Assembly: GCA_964581305.1 (NCBI GenBank)
Contig: CAZONC010000008.1
Span: forward strand, 1 to 22,814
Length of the DNA: 22,814 bases
Direction of reading: 5' to 3'
Source of the DNA: CAZONC01 sp964581305
Lineage (GTDB): Archaea > Aenigmatarchaeota > Aenigmatarchaeia > CG10238-14 > SCSR01
In this document: positions 6,505 to 14,388 of the stretch, piece by piece
How positions within the stretch are numbered: the stretch's first letter is position 1
Layout: every line of letters starts with the position of its first letter
Notes under the pieces: model-generated
What the model saw: only the letters and a program-made list of their open reading frames with translations
Told to the model about the DNA's origin: nothing
Databases searched by the model: none
Program-made: the position numbers and the translations under genes

Positions 6505-6930
6505 ATGGTAACTGTAAGAGACGTACCACCAAATAAGTTTATTGAAAAATTAAAAATGAAACTCAAAGAAATGGAAGGTATTTCGGAACCACATTGGGCA
6601 AAATTTGTAAAGTCTGGCTGTCATAGAGAGCGCCCACCAGAACAACCTGACTTTTGGTATATTCGTGCGGCATCTATTTTGAGAAGAATTTATTTGGATG
6701 GCCCCGTTGGTGTTTCAAGATTAAGAACATACTATGGTGGTAGAAAACGGAGAGGTACAAGACCGGATAAATTTAAAAAATCGGGTGGAAAAATTATAAG
6801 AACTATTTTGCAGCAACTAGAAAAAGAAGGGTTAATTGAAAAAAATAAAAAAGGGAGAAAAATTACTCCAAAAGGTAAATCTCTTTTAGATAGAATAGCA
6901 TATGAAACATATAAGGAATTGGTGGTTTAA
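6505..6930 (+). CDS. rps19e: Ribosomal protein S19e
   Basis: Small-subunit ribosomal protein found in archaea and eukaryotes. Seen: N-terminal TVRDVPPNKFIEKL, the WAKFVKSG and DFWYIRAASILRRIYLDG core blocks, the basic YYGGRKRRGTRPDKF segment, and a C-terminal winged-helix part ending GRKITPKGKSLLD. The length of 141 residues is normal. It is first of a cluster and ends with TAATG, sharing one base with the PDCD5 start. Pairing S19e with PDCD5 is a common archaeal arrangement. Confidence 0.97.
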   Translation: MVTVRDVPPNKFIEKLKMKLKEMEGISEPHWAKFVKSGCHRERPPEQPDFWYIRAASILRRIYLDGPVGVSRLRTYYGGRKRRGTRPDKFKKSGGKIIRTILQQLEKEGLIEKNKKGRKITPKGKSLLDRIAYETYKELVV

Positions 6931-7136
6931 TGGTAATTAACAAAATTCTTTCAAAAGATGCAAATGAAAGACTGGCAAGAGTAAAACTTATTAAGCCACA
7001 ATTAGCAGCGGCAATTGAAAATTATTTAACCCAGTTATATCGTGAAGGAAAAATTAAGAGTTTGATATCTGATGAAGAACTTAAATTTATACTTTTATCT
7101 ATGAATTCGAAAAGAGAGTATAGAATTATAAAGTGA
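6930..7136 (+). CDS. PDCD5/TFAR19-family DNA-binding protein, minimal form
   Basis: Member of the PDCD5 family, a small helical protein of unclear archaeal role often encoded beside S19e. Seen: ANERLARVKLIKPQLAAAIE followed by the NYLTQLYREGKI block and a KREYRI ending, matching the conserved core. At 68 residues it lacks the N-terminal helix region that brings typical archaeal members to about 110. The ATG immediately overlaps the S19e stop, so a longer form is excluded by position. Confidence 0.88.
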   Translation: MVINKILSKDANERLARVKLIKPQLAAAIENYLTQLYREGKIKSLISDEELKFILLSMNSKREYRIIK

Positions 7137-7140
7137 GCTC

Positions 7141-7359
7141 ATGGATAGAGCCAAAAGATTTGGTGCAAGATATGGAAAAAAGGAGAAACAGATTTTGGCA
7201 AAAATAGAAAAGATAGAAAAGCAAAGACATATTTGTCCAAAATGTAATTTACCATATGTGAAAAGGCTCTCATCGGGTGTTTGGAAGTGTAAAAAATGTG
7301 GTACAAAGTTTGCTGGTTTAGCATATTATCCATCAAGAGAAATTGAAAAGGGTGAGTAA
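7141..7359 (+). CDS. rpl37ae: Ribosomal protein L37ae (eL43)
   Basis: Large-subunit zinc-ribbon ribosomal protein. Seen: N-terminal FGARYGKKEKQ, a CPKC pair (Cys 32, 35) and a CKKC pair (Cys 50, 53), then the GTKFAGLAYYP ending. The length of 72 residues is slightly short but usual for the family. Its last codons overlap the GTG start of the Rpo12 gene by 8 bases, indicating coupled translation. Confidence 0.95.
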   Translation: MDRAKRFGARYGKKEKQILAKIEKIEKQRHICPKCNLPYVKRLSSGVWKCKKCGTKFAGLAYYPSREIEKGE

Positions 7360-7489
7360 AATTTACAAATGCATAAAATGTGGAAAAACTGTGGCAAAGT
7401 TGGGTGAAAAAATACGTTGCCCATATTGTGGGTATAGAATTTTTACTAAGCTTAGACCCCAAATAGTGAAAAGAGTCATAGCGCGATGA
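7352..7489 (+). CDS. rpoP: RNA polymerase subunit Rpo12 (RpoP)
   Basis: Smallest zinc-binding subunit of archaeal RNA polymerase, homologous to eukaryotic Rpb12. It is only 45 residues. Seen: Cys 7 and 10 (CIKC), Cys 23 and 26 in IRCPYCGYRIF, and the basic tail ending VKRVIAR. It begins with GTG inside the 3' end of L37ae and ends in ATGA, overlapping the prefoldin beta start. The order L37ae, Rpo12, prefoldin beta is common in archaea and supports the call. Confidence 0.93.
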   Translation: MSKIYKCIKCGKTVAKLGEKIRCPYCGYRIFTKLRPQIVKRVIAR

Positions 7490-7815
7490 ATATGGAAAAG
7501 GAGGATTTGATTTCGCAATTTCAGCATTATCAACAACAATTGCAAACTGTTGTTGTACAAAAGGAAATACTTAAATTGCAGGATATGGAAATAGAGAGAA
7601 CGTTGCAAGAACTAAATGCTGCACAAACAAAAGAAGGATATAAAATCACAGGATTTATTATGATCTCGAAGCCCATTGATGAACTTAAAAATGAACTAAT
7701 AGAAACAAAGGATGCAATAAATGTGAAAATGAAAAGTTTGGAAAAGACTGAACAAAAAATTATAAATAAATTAAAGGAATTGGAAAAATTAGTGAAAGAG
7801 AGTGAAAAGAAATGA
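7486..7815 (+). CDS. pfdB: Prefoldin beta subunit
   Basis: Chaperone subunit that, with prefoldin alpha, forms the jellyfish-shaped hexamer handing unfolded proteins to the thermosome. Seen: an N-terminal coiled coil with QFQHYQQQLQTVVVQKE, the hairpin region with YKITGFIMISKPIDELKNEL, and a C-terminal coiled coil. The length of 109 residues is standard for beta. It overlaps Rpo12 by 4 bases upstream and the UPF0147 gene by 4 bases downstream. The alpha subunit is not in the window. Confidence 0.94.
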   Translation: MNMEKEDLISQFQHYQQQLQTVVVQKEILKLQDMEIERTLQELNAAQTKEGYKITGFIMISKPIDELKNELIETKDAINVKMKSLEKTEQKIINKLKELEKLVKESEKK

Positions 7816-8066
7816 CAGACTTCAGTCAAATAATCAAAATTTTGGATTCGATAATTAATGATCGAACTATACCAAAAAATATAAGAAAAGTTGCCGAGGA
7901 TTCAAAGGCTGCATTAAATAGCAATGATCCACTGGATCTCAAAATTAGCACAGCAATCTTTTTACTTGAAGAAATAATTAATGATCCAAACATGCCAATA
8001 TATGCAAGAACAAAAATATGGAATATAGTAAGCATGTTGGAGGAAAAGAAAAAAGAAATAAGTTAA
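7812..8066 (+). CDS. UPF0147 family protein
   Basis: Short helical protein of the archaeal UPF0147 family, for which no function is established. Seen: the internal near-repeat of the family, INDRTIPKNIRKVAEDSK and INDPNMPIYARTKIWNI, separated by a DPLDLKISTAIFLLEEI helix. The length of 84 residues is typical. It overlaps prefoldin beta by ATGA, so it is probably cotranslated with it. A protein-homeostasis link is only inferred from position. Confidence 0.9.
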   Translation: MTDFSQIIKILDSIINDRTIPKNIRKVAEDSKAALNSNDPLDLKISTAIFLLEEIINDPNMPIYARTKIWNIVSMLEEKKKEIS

Positions 8067-8087
8067 TAAATAAAAAAATATATTATC

Positions 8088-8444
8088 GTGAATTTAATGG
8101 TAATTAAAAAAATTATAGAAAAAACAAAAGCTGTGGTTACAAAAAAGAAAGAAAAAGAAGAAATTGAAGCGACCATACCTACTGAAGAACTTCGTATAAA
8201 CATTAAAGTTGATGGTTTAAAAAATTTTTCTGATACGGAGAGGATTTTGCAAATGCTCAGGGATGGCTCGATTGTTATTTTGAAAATAAAGGACCTTAGA
8301 GATAGGGATATATCAGAACTAAAAAAAGCAGTTGATAAATTAAAAAGAACTTGTGCAGCAATGGACGGAGATATAGTTGGTGTGGATGAGGACTATTTGA
8401 TCATCACACCAAGTTATGCCAAAATATATAGAGGGAAAGGATAA
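8088..8444 (+). CDS. sepF: SepF, archaeal FtsZ membrane anchor
   Basis: Archaeal SepF tethers FtsZ to the membrane during cytokinesis in FtsZ-based archaea. Seen: an N-terminal amphipathic, lysine-rich segment (VIKKIIEKTKAVVTKKK), then the compact SepF fold with IVILKIKDLRDRDISELKKA and a CAAMDGDIVGVDEDYLIITP block. The reading frame is open from a GTG at 8088; the ATG at 8097 is the more likely start because it places the amphipathic helix at the terminus. It implies that the cell divides with FtsZ, which is not in the window. Confidence 0.88.
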   Translation: MNLMVIKKIIEKTKAVVTKKKEKEEIEATIPTEELRINIKVDGLKNFSDTERILQMLRDGSIVILKIKDLRDRDISELKKAVDKLKRTCAAMDGDIVGVDEDYLIITPSYAKIYRGKG

Positions 8445-8446
8445 CT

Positions 8447-9925
8447 TTATTTTCTGACCATTTTTTTAATTGTAGGTATAAGATCATCAACTTTTATTCT
8501 GACTTGGCTTGTATCATCACGATTTCTCAGCGTCACTGTATTATCGCTTAGCGTTTGATAGTCGATTGTTATTGCAAACGGTGTACCTATCTGGTCTGCA
8601 CGTGCGTATCGCCTTCCTATTGATCCAGATTCATCATAATAAACATCAAACTCCTCTTTTAACATTTTATAAATTTCTTTTGCTTTTTCTGGAAGACCGT
8701 CTTTGGAAACAAGCGGAAAAACAGCAGCAGTATATGGCGCAATAATAGGGGGGAAGGCAAACCATTCCCAACCACGGTCTTTTCCTTCTCTAAAACAATA
8801 AAGTAGTGTTGCATATATTGCTCGATCAATTCCAAATGATGGCTCCACAACATGCGGCACAATCTTTTTTCCATTTTCTATAATGCTTAGGTCAACACCA
8901 GAATTTTTTGAATGGCAAGTCAAATCGAAATCAGCTCTATAGGCATTTCCCACAACTTCTTTCCAACCAAAATCGAATTTTATCTCCATATCAAAATTTC
9001 CTTTTGAATAATGTGGCGTTTCATCTGGCATTAGATGTCTAAATCGTATGGCTTCCTTTGGTATTCCCAGACTTTGATACCATAAAAGCTCCTTAACAAG
9101 GAAATATGCCATTATTTCATTTGGTATTATGCCTTCTTTCACAAAATCCTCTGCTGGTGCTCGTACAACTTTTGGATTTTTTTTAAGTTGCTCCTCTCTT
9201 TTAAGTACTGCTATTTCTGTTGCAAGTAGCTTTTTATCAGGAACTGATACGTTCTCTGGATTGAAAAAATATTCTATTTCCATTTGCCTAAATTCTCTCA
9301 ATCTTATAATCCATTGCCTTGGTGAGATTTCATTTCTATATGCATTTCCTATTTGTGCAACTCCAAATGGAAGCTTAGCTCTCGTAGCAGTTACTATATT
9401 TTTAAAATTAGTAAAAATTCCTTGTGCGGTTTCTGGACGTAAATATGCAGGAAATCCTGTTGCTGGACCAATATTTGAGGATAACATCAGATTAAAAATT
9501 TTTACATCACTAAGATCGCCTTTGCATTTTGGACAACGAATTTTATTTTCTTTAATTTTTTTATCTAGTTCGTCCACACTCAGTCCTTCTGCAATCTCAC
9601 CTATGTTTTCTTCAATCAAATCATCTGCACGATAAAAGGAATTACATTTTTTGCATTGAGTTAGCGGATCGATAAAATGCTCAAGATGGCCAGAAGCCTT
9701 CCAAACTTTTTCATGCATTATTAAGGAACTTTCAATTTCAAAAATACTTTCTTCAGATTTGACGAAAAACTGCCTCCACCAATTTTCTATTTTTCTTTTA
9801 AGAAGTATGCCAATTGGTCCGTAATCGTAAAATCCGCTTAGACCACCATATATCTCTGAAGATTGCCAAATAAATCCTTTCTGTTTTGCAATTGCAATTA
9901 TTTTGTTTATGTTCATAAAAATCAT
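8447..9925 (-). CDS. glyS: Glycyl-tRNA synthetase (alpha2 type)
   Basis: Class II aminoacyl-tRNA synthetase charging tRNA-Gly. Seen: N-terminal GFIWQSSEIYGGLSGFYDYG, a zinc module with CKKC and CPKC pairs, motif 2 around FRNEISPRQWIIRLREF, motif 3 VVEPSFGIDRAIYATL, and a C-terminal anticodon-binding domain containing YARADQIGTPFAITID. At 492 residues it is compact compared with many archaeal and eukaryotic forms (about 570). The ATG three codons in (9916) is an alternative start. It converges on sepF with two bases between stops. Confidence 0.97.
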   Translation of the reverse strand: MIFMNINKIIAIAKQKGFIWQSSEIYGGLSGFYDYGPIGILLKRKIENWWRQFFVKSEESIFEIESSLIMHEKVWKASGHLEHFIDPLTQCKKCNSFYRADDLIEENIGEIAEGLSVDELDKKIKENKIRCPKCKGDLSDVKIFNLMLSSNIGPATGFPAYLRPETAQGIFTNFKNIVTATRAKLPFGVAQIGNAYRNEISPRQWIIRLREFRQMEIEYFFNPENVSVPDKKLLATEIAVLKREEQLKKNPKVVRAPAEDFVKEGIIPNEIMAYFLVKELLWYQSLGIPKEAIRFRHLMPDETPHYSKGNFDMEIKFDFGWKEVVGNAYRADFDLTCHSKNSGVDLSIIENGKKIVPHVVEPSFGIDRAIYATLLYCFREGKDRGWEWFAFPPIIAPYTAAVFPLVSKDGLPEKAKEIYKMLKEEFDVYYDESGSIGRRYARADQIGTPFAITIDYQTLSDNTVTLRNRDDTSQVRIKVDDLIPTIKKMVRK

Positions 9926-9936
9926 TTCTTATTTAA

Positions 9937-10959
9937 TTATTTAAGCCACCCTTTTAAACTTGATTGTCGCCCTGCTGTCATGGCTTGTTGCAGATTATCT
10001 ATAACTTTTTTTACTCTTGCTTCTGAAAAATCATGTTCTCCAACCATAAAATCAATTATTTTTTCGCTATTTGGTGATGTCCATTCAATCTTATATTTAT
10101 CCGTAACGGGCGGTTTCAAAAAGAAATTATAGATTTCCTCAGCCGAAACCTCCTCTTCCCATTTAATTTTTTTAAGTACACCTTTAAGTGTTTGGCATTC
10201 TTTCACAATTTTCAATGCTGTTTTTGGCCCCACACCTTTTATTCCTTCATTATAGTCTGTGCCAACAAGTATTCCAATTATGATTAACTGCTCCCGTGTT
10301 ATGCCTAGCTCCGACAAAACTTTTTCAAGTTCGATTACCTCTGGTTTAATTTCTATATATTCCTCCTTCCGTGGCAGTTTTCGTTTGCCTGTTATGGAAA
10401 GATTTCTCACAAGATAGGGTGAATTAAATAAAAGTGAATCAAAGTCCTGCGAGCCAGCAAAATCGACTACACCTTTTCTGCACATATAAGCGCATTGTGC
10501 TTCGCCTTCACTTTTTGCTTGGATCCATGGAACGCCCATGTATTCTAAAAGTTTTTTAGAATCATCAACCATCTCATCCGTAAGTTGGGCAGCCGCTTGA
10601 GCATATGTTATTGCTTTTTCTCCTCTCTCTAGAGCTTCCTTCCATTTTTCCTTTGCCTCTTCTTTTGCCATCGCTCGAGCTTCTATAGTTTTTTTCTTAA
10701 ATTTCGGTGGTTCGCCATCAAAAACAAATACGGGCTTTATTCCCATTTCAATCCAGTTTGCTGTTCGATAAAATAGACCGGAAAGATGTGATGTTATCCG
10801 TCCTTTGCTATCCATAAGTGGTTGGCCAGTTACTCTATCTCTTATGATACTTAAAAATTGATACAATGTATTAAATGCATCGATTGCAATTTTTTTCCCA
10901 GAAAGATCAGTTAGCTCAATTTCTTTTCCTTTAACTATGGTCGATATCTGTACTCCCAT
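9937..10959 (-). CDS. fen: Flap endonuclease 1
   Basis: Structure-specific 5' nuclease that removes Okazaki-fragment flaps and acts in repair. Seen: GVQISTIVKGKEIEL start, metal-ligand Asp near 27 (IDAFNTLYQFL) and 81 (VFDGEPPKFK), the SEGEAQCAYM and GSQDFDSLLF acidic motifs, and the helix-two-turn-helix VGTDYNEGIKGVGPKTA. The C-terminus has a PCNA-interaction box, QSSLKGWL at about 332-339. The length of 340 residues is standard. It follows the small membrane protein on the same strand, separated by 32 bases. Confidence 0.97.
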   Translation of the reverse strand: MGVQISTIVKGKEIELTDLSGKKIAIDAFNTLYQFLSIIRDRVTGQPLMDSKGRITSHLSGLFYRTANWIEMGIKPVFVFDGEPPKFKKKTIEARAMAKEEAKEKWKEALERGEKAITYAQAAAQLTDEMVDDSKKLLEYMGVPWIQAKSEGEAQCAYMCRKGVVDFAGSQDFDSLLFNSPYLVRNLSITGKRKLPRKEEYIEIKPEVIELEKVLSELGITREQLIIIGILVGTDYNEGIKGVGPKTALKIVKECQTLKGVLKKIKWEEEVSAEEIYNFFLKPPVTDKYKIEWTSPNSEKIIDFMVGEHDFSEARVKKVIDNLQQAMTAGRQSSLKGWLK

Positions 10960-10991
10960 AACTATTTTAAATTAGAGAAATGGAAAATAAA

Positions 10992-11234
10992 TTACTTTAT
11001 TTTCTTCTTTTTTTTCTTTTCTTTTTTAAGCTCTAGCTCAAATCTCAACTCATCCAACTCTAGCCAAATAATAAAAGTGCCAAAAATGATTACTAAAAGA
11101 GGTATTATTCCTTTTAGTACTATTATGAGAGCTGGCAGTGCTGGGCTAAGATATCCTGGTATTCCTTTAATAATATAGTAGATGCTTGCAGCTACTAAAA
11201 AGACACCAATTATTATTTTTGTTATTGGATGCAT
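10992..11234 (-). CDS. Small membrane protein with lysine-rich tail
   Basis: Unrecognised 80-residue protein. It has two hydrophobic segments (about residues 5-24 and 33-61), a DELRFELELK stretch, and a cytoplasmic tail that is almost all lysine (last eleven residues). The tail makes a cytoplasmic C-terminus likely by the positive-inside rule. It lies upstream of fen on the same strand and is divergent from L15e. No known domain is visible. Confidence 0.65.
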   Translation of the reverse strand: MHPITKIIIGVFLVAASIYYIIKGIPGYLSPALPALIIVLKGIIPLLVIIFGTFIIWLELDELRFELELKKEKKKKKKIK

Positions 11235-11281
11235 ACTATTTTAATTAATTTAAAATGAAAATATAAAGTTAAAGGGAGTTT

Positions 11282-11794
11282 ATGCAGAGAAAATATTTGC
11301 GAAAATTGAAGAAAAAAATAAAGGATACTCTGAAAAAAATTTTAAAAACAAGAATGATTAAATGGCGTAGGCAGCATGTGGTAGAAAGAATAGAAAGGCC
11401 GACATTGCTTGACCGCGCACGTCGACTTGGATATAAAGCGAAACAGGGATTTGTCCTGGCAAGAGTAAGAGTAAGAAAAGGTGGGAGGGCACGAAGATTA
11501 TATGGTAGAGGTGGGCGAAAGCCGAGCAAAGCTGGTTTGCTTAAATTCACGCCCAAAAAAAGTCTACGATGGATTGCTGAAGAAAAAGCACAAAGAAAAT
11601 TTCCAAATCTAGAGGTTTTAAATTCGTATTATGTTTGTGAGGATGGAAAATGGAAATGGTTTGAAGTTATAATGGTTGATCCCAATCATCCAAACATAAT
11701 AAATGATCCAAATATAAATTGGATAATTAAGCAAAGGGGAAGGGTCTTTCGCGGTTTAACTTCTGCTGGTAAAAAAAGTCGAGGGTTAAAATAA
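11282..11794 (+). CDS. rpl15e: Ribosomal protein L15e
   Basis: Large-subunit ribosomal protein of archaea and eukaryotes. Seen: WRRQHVVERIERPTLLDRAR, RLGYKAKQGFVLARVRVRKG, the GRGGRKPSKAG turn, and the C-terminal NINWIIKQRGRVFRGLTSAG with a SRGLK end. The length of 170 residues is slightly below usual; the first 22 residues are very lysine-rich. AGGGAG at 11273-11278 gives a good ribosome site four bases before the ATG. It heads the long plus-strand run to L39e. Confidence 0.96.
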   Translation: MQRKYLRKLKKKIKDTLKKILKTRMIKWRRQHVVERIERPTLLDRARRLGYKAKQGFVLARVRVRKGGRARRLYGRGGRKPSKAGLLKFTPKKSLRWIAEEKAQRKFPNLEVLNSYYVCEDGKWKWFEVIMVDPNHPNIINDPNINWIIKQRGRVFRGLTSAGKKSRGLK

Positions 11795-11801
11795 CTAATA
11801 T

Positions 11802-12542
11802 ATGGAAAAAATAATTTTAATTATGAACTATTTTGATTTGCACGTCCATTCTGCATTCTCTGGTGGGCAATCGAGTTTAGAAGAATTGGCATCAACAGCT
11901 AAAATGCTTGGTTATAAAGGAATTTGTTTTGCCGAATATTATGAAAATGAGAATCAGCTTAAAAAATTGGAAAATGAAATTCGAAAAACAAGTGAAAAAA
12001 TAGGAATAAAAATTCTCCTTGGATTTGAAGCGCGCTCAGTAAAAGAATTAAGATTTTTGGCAGAAATAAGAAAAAAATTTGATGTTCTGCTTGTTCGTGG
12101 TGGAGACCTAAAACTTAACCGTGAGGCTGTGGAAACGCCAGAAGTTGATATATTAACCCATCCAGAATATGAACGGCTTGATTCTGGTTTGGATCATATT
12201 ATGGCAAAGCTTGCAGCAAAAAATGATGTTGCCATAGAAGTAAATTTCCGCCAAATTGCACTCTCTAGCAAGGCAACGCGAAGCAAAATACTATCAAATA
12301 TTCAAAATAATATAAAGTTGGCAAAAAAATTTAATGCACCAATCATTCTTTGCTCGGGTGCTATAAGTCATTTCGAATTGAAAGATCCTTATATTATGGC
12401 ATCATTTGCCACGATTTTTGGATTAGAACTAAAAGAGGCAAAGAATGCTATTTCAACTGTGCCTGAAAAAATAATCAAAAAAATTGAAGAAAGAAAAAAT
12501 GAAAAATGGATTATGCCAGGTGTGAAAATTGTCAAAAAATGA
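11802..12542 (+). CDS. rnp3: RNase P protein component 3 (Rpp30)
   Basis: PHP-like TIM-barrel subunit that pairs with Pop5 on the catalytic domain of RNase P. Seen: YFDLHVHSAFSGG near the start, IKILLGFEARSV, the DILTHPEYERLDSGLDH block, the AIEVNFRQIA segment and an IILCSGAISHFELKDPY stretch. Two in-frame starts exist: ATG at 11802 and ATG at 11823; the latter gives the shorter N-terminus MNYFDLHVH usual for the family. Its end overlaps the Pop5 gene by 14 bases. Confidence 0.92.
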   Translation: MEKIILIMNYFDLHVHSAFSGGQSSLEELASTAKMLGYKGICFAEYYENENQLKKLENEIRKTSEKIGIKILLGFEARSVKELRFLAEIRKKFDVLLVRGGDLKLNREAVETPEVDILTHPEYERLDSGLDHIMAKLAAKNDVAIEVNFRQIALSSKATRSKILSNIQNNIKLAKKFNAPIILCSGAISHFELKDPYIMASFATIFGLELKEAKNAISTVPEKIIKKIEERKNEKWIMPGVKIVKK

Positions 12543-12933
12543 TTTTAAAAGAACAAAGCCAAAAACTTTAATTCCAACTCTAAGAGAAAAACATCGGTAT
12601 ATATCATTCCAAGTAATTTCAGAAGAACCAATAAGTTATTCAAGTCTTGAATATGCTATATGGAATCAATTTTTAGATACATTTGGCGAAGTTGGTGTAG
12701 CAAAAATGGGTATGTGGCTAATTAAAAATATCTATGATAGCGAAAAACAAATAGCAGTTATCAGATGTAATAATAAATCTGTACACCAAATTGTTGGTGG
12801 ATTGGGATTGATTAATCGTTTAGGTGATACACGAGTTATCTTTAAAATATTAAAAATTTCTGGTACAATAAGGGGATTAAGAAAAGTTGTTTCTATTGCT
12901 GGCCAAAAAATATCAAAAATTTCAATACCATAA
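12529..12933 (+). CDS. rnp2: RNase P protein component 2 (Pop5)
   Basis: Partner of Rpp30 in archaeal RNase P. Seen: LREKHRYISFQVISEE near the N-terminus, the YAIWNQFLDTFGEVGVAKM core, the KQIAVIRCNNKSVHQI strand and helix, and the TRVIFKILKISGTIRGLRK C-terminal block. The start is TTG, preceded by AGGTGTG. No ATG lies upstream in frame before the Rpp30 coding region. The length of 134 residues is typical. The Rpp30-Pop5 pair is coupled, matching the physical pairing of the proteins. Confidence 0.9.
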   Translation: MSKNDFKRTKPKTLIPTLREKHRYISFQVISEEPISYSSLEYAIWNQFLDTFGEVGVAKMGMWLIKNIYDSEKQIAVIRCNNKSVHQIVGGLGLINRLGDTRVIFKILKISGTIRGLRKVVSIAGQKISKISIP

Positions 12934-12934
12934 T

Positions 12935-12946
12935 TTTATTAATAAA
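12935..12946 (+). promoter_or_regulatory. Possible TATA box for psmA
   Basis: TTTATTAATAAA is centred about 31 bases before the psmA ATG, within the only sizeable gap of the L15e-L39e run. It may give an internal promoter for the proteasome-exosome genes. Confidence 0.3.
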
Positions 12947-12971
12947 CAACATAATTATATAAAGTGAAATT

Positions 12972-13676
12972 ATGCCTGAAATTTTGCCTGAATATATGGG
13001 ATATGATCGTACGATAGCTGTATTTTCACCGGATGGCAGACTATTTCAGGTAGAATATGCAAAAGAGGCTGTTAAAAGAGGTACAACCTGTGTTGGTATT
13101 GTGTTTAAGGATGGTGTGTTGCTTGCAACTGTAAAGCCAACAGAAAGTTTAATGGTACAGGAAGGTGTGGAAAAAATATTTCAAATAGATGATCATATCG
13201 GATGCGTCGCAGCCGGGTATTTGGCTGATGCACGTGTACTTTCAGATTTAGCTCGTGTAAGAGCACAAATTCATAGAATAACATACGAAGAAGAAATAAA
13301 TGTATGGAATTTATCAAAAGTCATTGCTGATAGAATGCAAATATCAACGCTATATGCTGGTCTAAGACCATTCGGTGTGTCATTTTTAATTGGTGGTGTT
13401 GATAAAAGCGGTTCACATCTTATAGAAACAGATCCTTCTGGAATGCTTTACGAATGGTACGCGTATGCAATAGGAAGAGGCGCTACATTAGCAAACAAAA
13501 TTCTCAAGCAAAAATGGAAACACAATATGAGTGAAAATGATTCAATTGCTTTAGCAATAGACATTCTTTTAAAAACAGAAAAGGGAAGTAAAGAATCCAT
13601 CGACCTTGCAATAATTAAAAAAGGGGAAAAATTTAAAAAATATACTTATGAAGAAATAAAAAAATTCTTGAAGTGA
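12972..13676 (+). CDS. psmA: Proteasome subunit alpha
   Basis: Structural alpha subunit forming the outer rings of the 20S proteasome; its N-terminus gates the channel. Seen: GYDRTIAVFSPDGRLFQV in the gate and alpha-signature region, VEYAKEAVKRG, the GCVAAGYLADARVL helix, TLYAGLRPFGVSFLIGG and LIETDPSGMLYEW. The length of 234 residues is standard. It is the first of the proteasome-SBDS-exosome block, a well-known archaeal superoperon. The catalytic beta subunit is elsewhere. Confidence 0.97.
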   Translation: MPEILPEYMGYDRTIAVFSPDGRLFQVEYAKEAVKRGTTCVGIVFKDGVLLATVKPTESLMVQEGVEKIFQIDDHIGCVAAGYLADARVLSDLARVRAQIHRITYEEEINVWNLSKVIADRMQISTLYAGLRPFGVSFLIGGVDKSGSHLIETDPSGMLYEWYAYAIGRGATLANKILKQKWKHNMSENDSIALAIDILLKTEKGSKESIDLAIIKKGEKFKKYTYEEIKKFLK

Positions 13677-13680
13677 TTTT

Positions 13681-14388
13681 TTGGTTGTAAGTATAGAAGA
13701 TGCTATTATTGCTAGATTAAGGGCTGGCAAACAAAAGTTTGAGATATTGGTAGATCCAAAAAAAGCACTAGAATTTAAACGGGGGTTGAAGATAAATTTG
13801 GAAGAAGCGCTTGCTTATCCTGCTGTATATCGTGATGCACGAAGGATGGATACGGCTTCCATGCAAGATCTGCAAAAAGTCTTTGGATGCACAGATGTGG
13901 TAAAAATTGCGGAAAAAATAATTAAAAATGGAGAGCTTCTCTTAACAACCGAACAAAGAAGACAGCTGGCCGAAGAAAAAAGAAAACAAATTGCAACAAT
14001 AATATCAAAAAAGGCCATAAATCCCCAGACAAATACACCCCATCCACCAAACAGAATTTTATCTGCTATGGATCAATGTGGTGTGAATATAGATCCATTT
14101 TTGGATGCAGAACAACAAATAGATAAAGTTATAGAAAAAATTAGATTGGTACTTCCACTTAAATTTCAAAAAATAACTTTTGAATTCATAATTCCGGCGC
14201 AATTTGCGGGTAAGGCTTTTTCAATTTTAAAAAATTTTGGTACTGTAAAGGAAAAATGGTTGGAAAATGGCGATTTGCAGGCAACAGTAGAAATACTTGG
14301 CGGTCTTCAAGATGATCTTTTTCAAAAAATTTCTTCACTCACACACGGCAACTTCCAGTCGAAAATTGTGAAAAAGGAGGATCTGTAA
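13681..14388 (+). CDS. sbds: Ribosome maturation protein SBDS (Sdo1)
   Basis: Homologue of the Shwachman-Bodian-Diamond protein, which in eukaryotes helps EFL1 evict eIF6 from the 60S subunit. Seen: N-terminal FYSH domain with FEILVDPKKALEFKRG, the FGCTDVVKIAEKIIKNGEL helix, a middle three-helix domain with NPQTNTPHPPNRI, and a C-terminal ferredoxin-like domain with FEFIIPAQFAGKAF. The start is TTG at 13681 (four bases after psmA). It overlaps the Rrp4 ATG by one base. Confidence 0.96.
   Translation: MVVSIEDAIIARLRAGKQKFEILVDPKKALEFKRGLKINLEEALAYPAVYRDARRMDTASMQDLQKVFGCTDVVKIAEKIIKNGELLLTTEQRRQLAEEKRKQIATIISKKAINPQTNTPHPPNRILSAMDQCGVNIDPFLDAEQQIDKVIEKIRLVLPLKFQKITFEFIIPAQFAGKAFSILKNFGTVKEKWLENGDLQATVEILGGLQDDLFQKISSLTHGNFQSKIVKKEDL

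Noticed and set aside
9129..9635. 168-residue open frame opposite glyS
   Set aside because: It lies entirely antisense to conserved GlyRS motifs, is hydrophobic and Ser-rich as expected of a shadow frame, and has no family resemblance.
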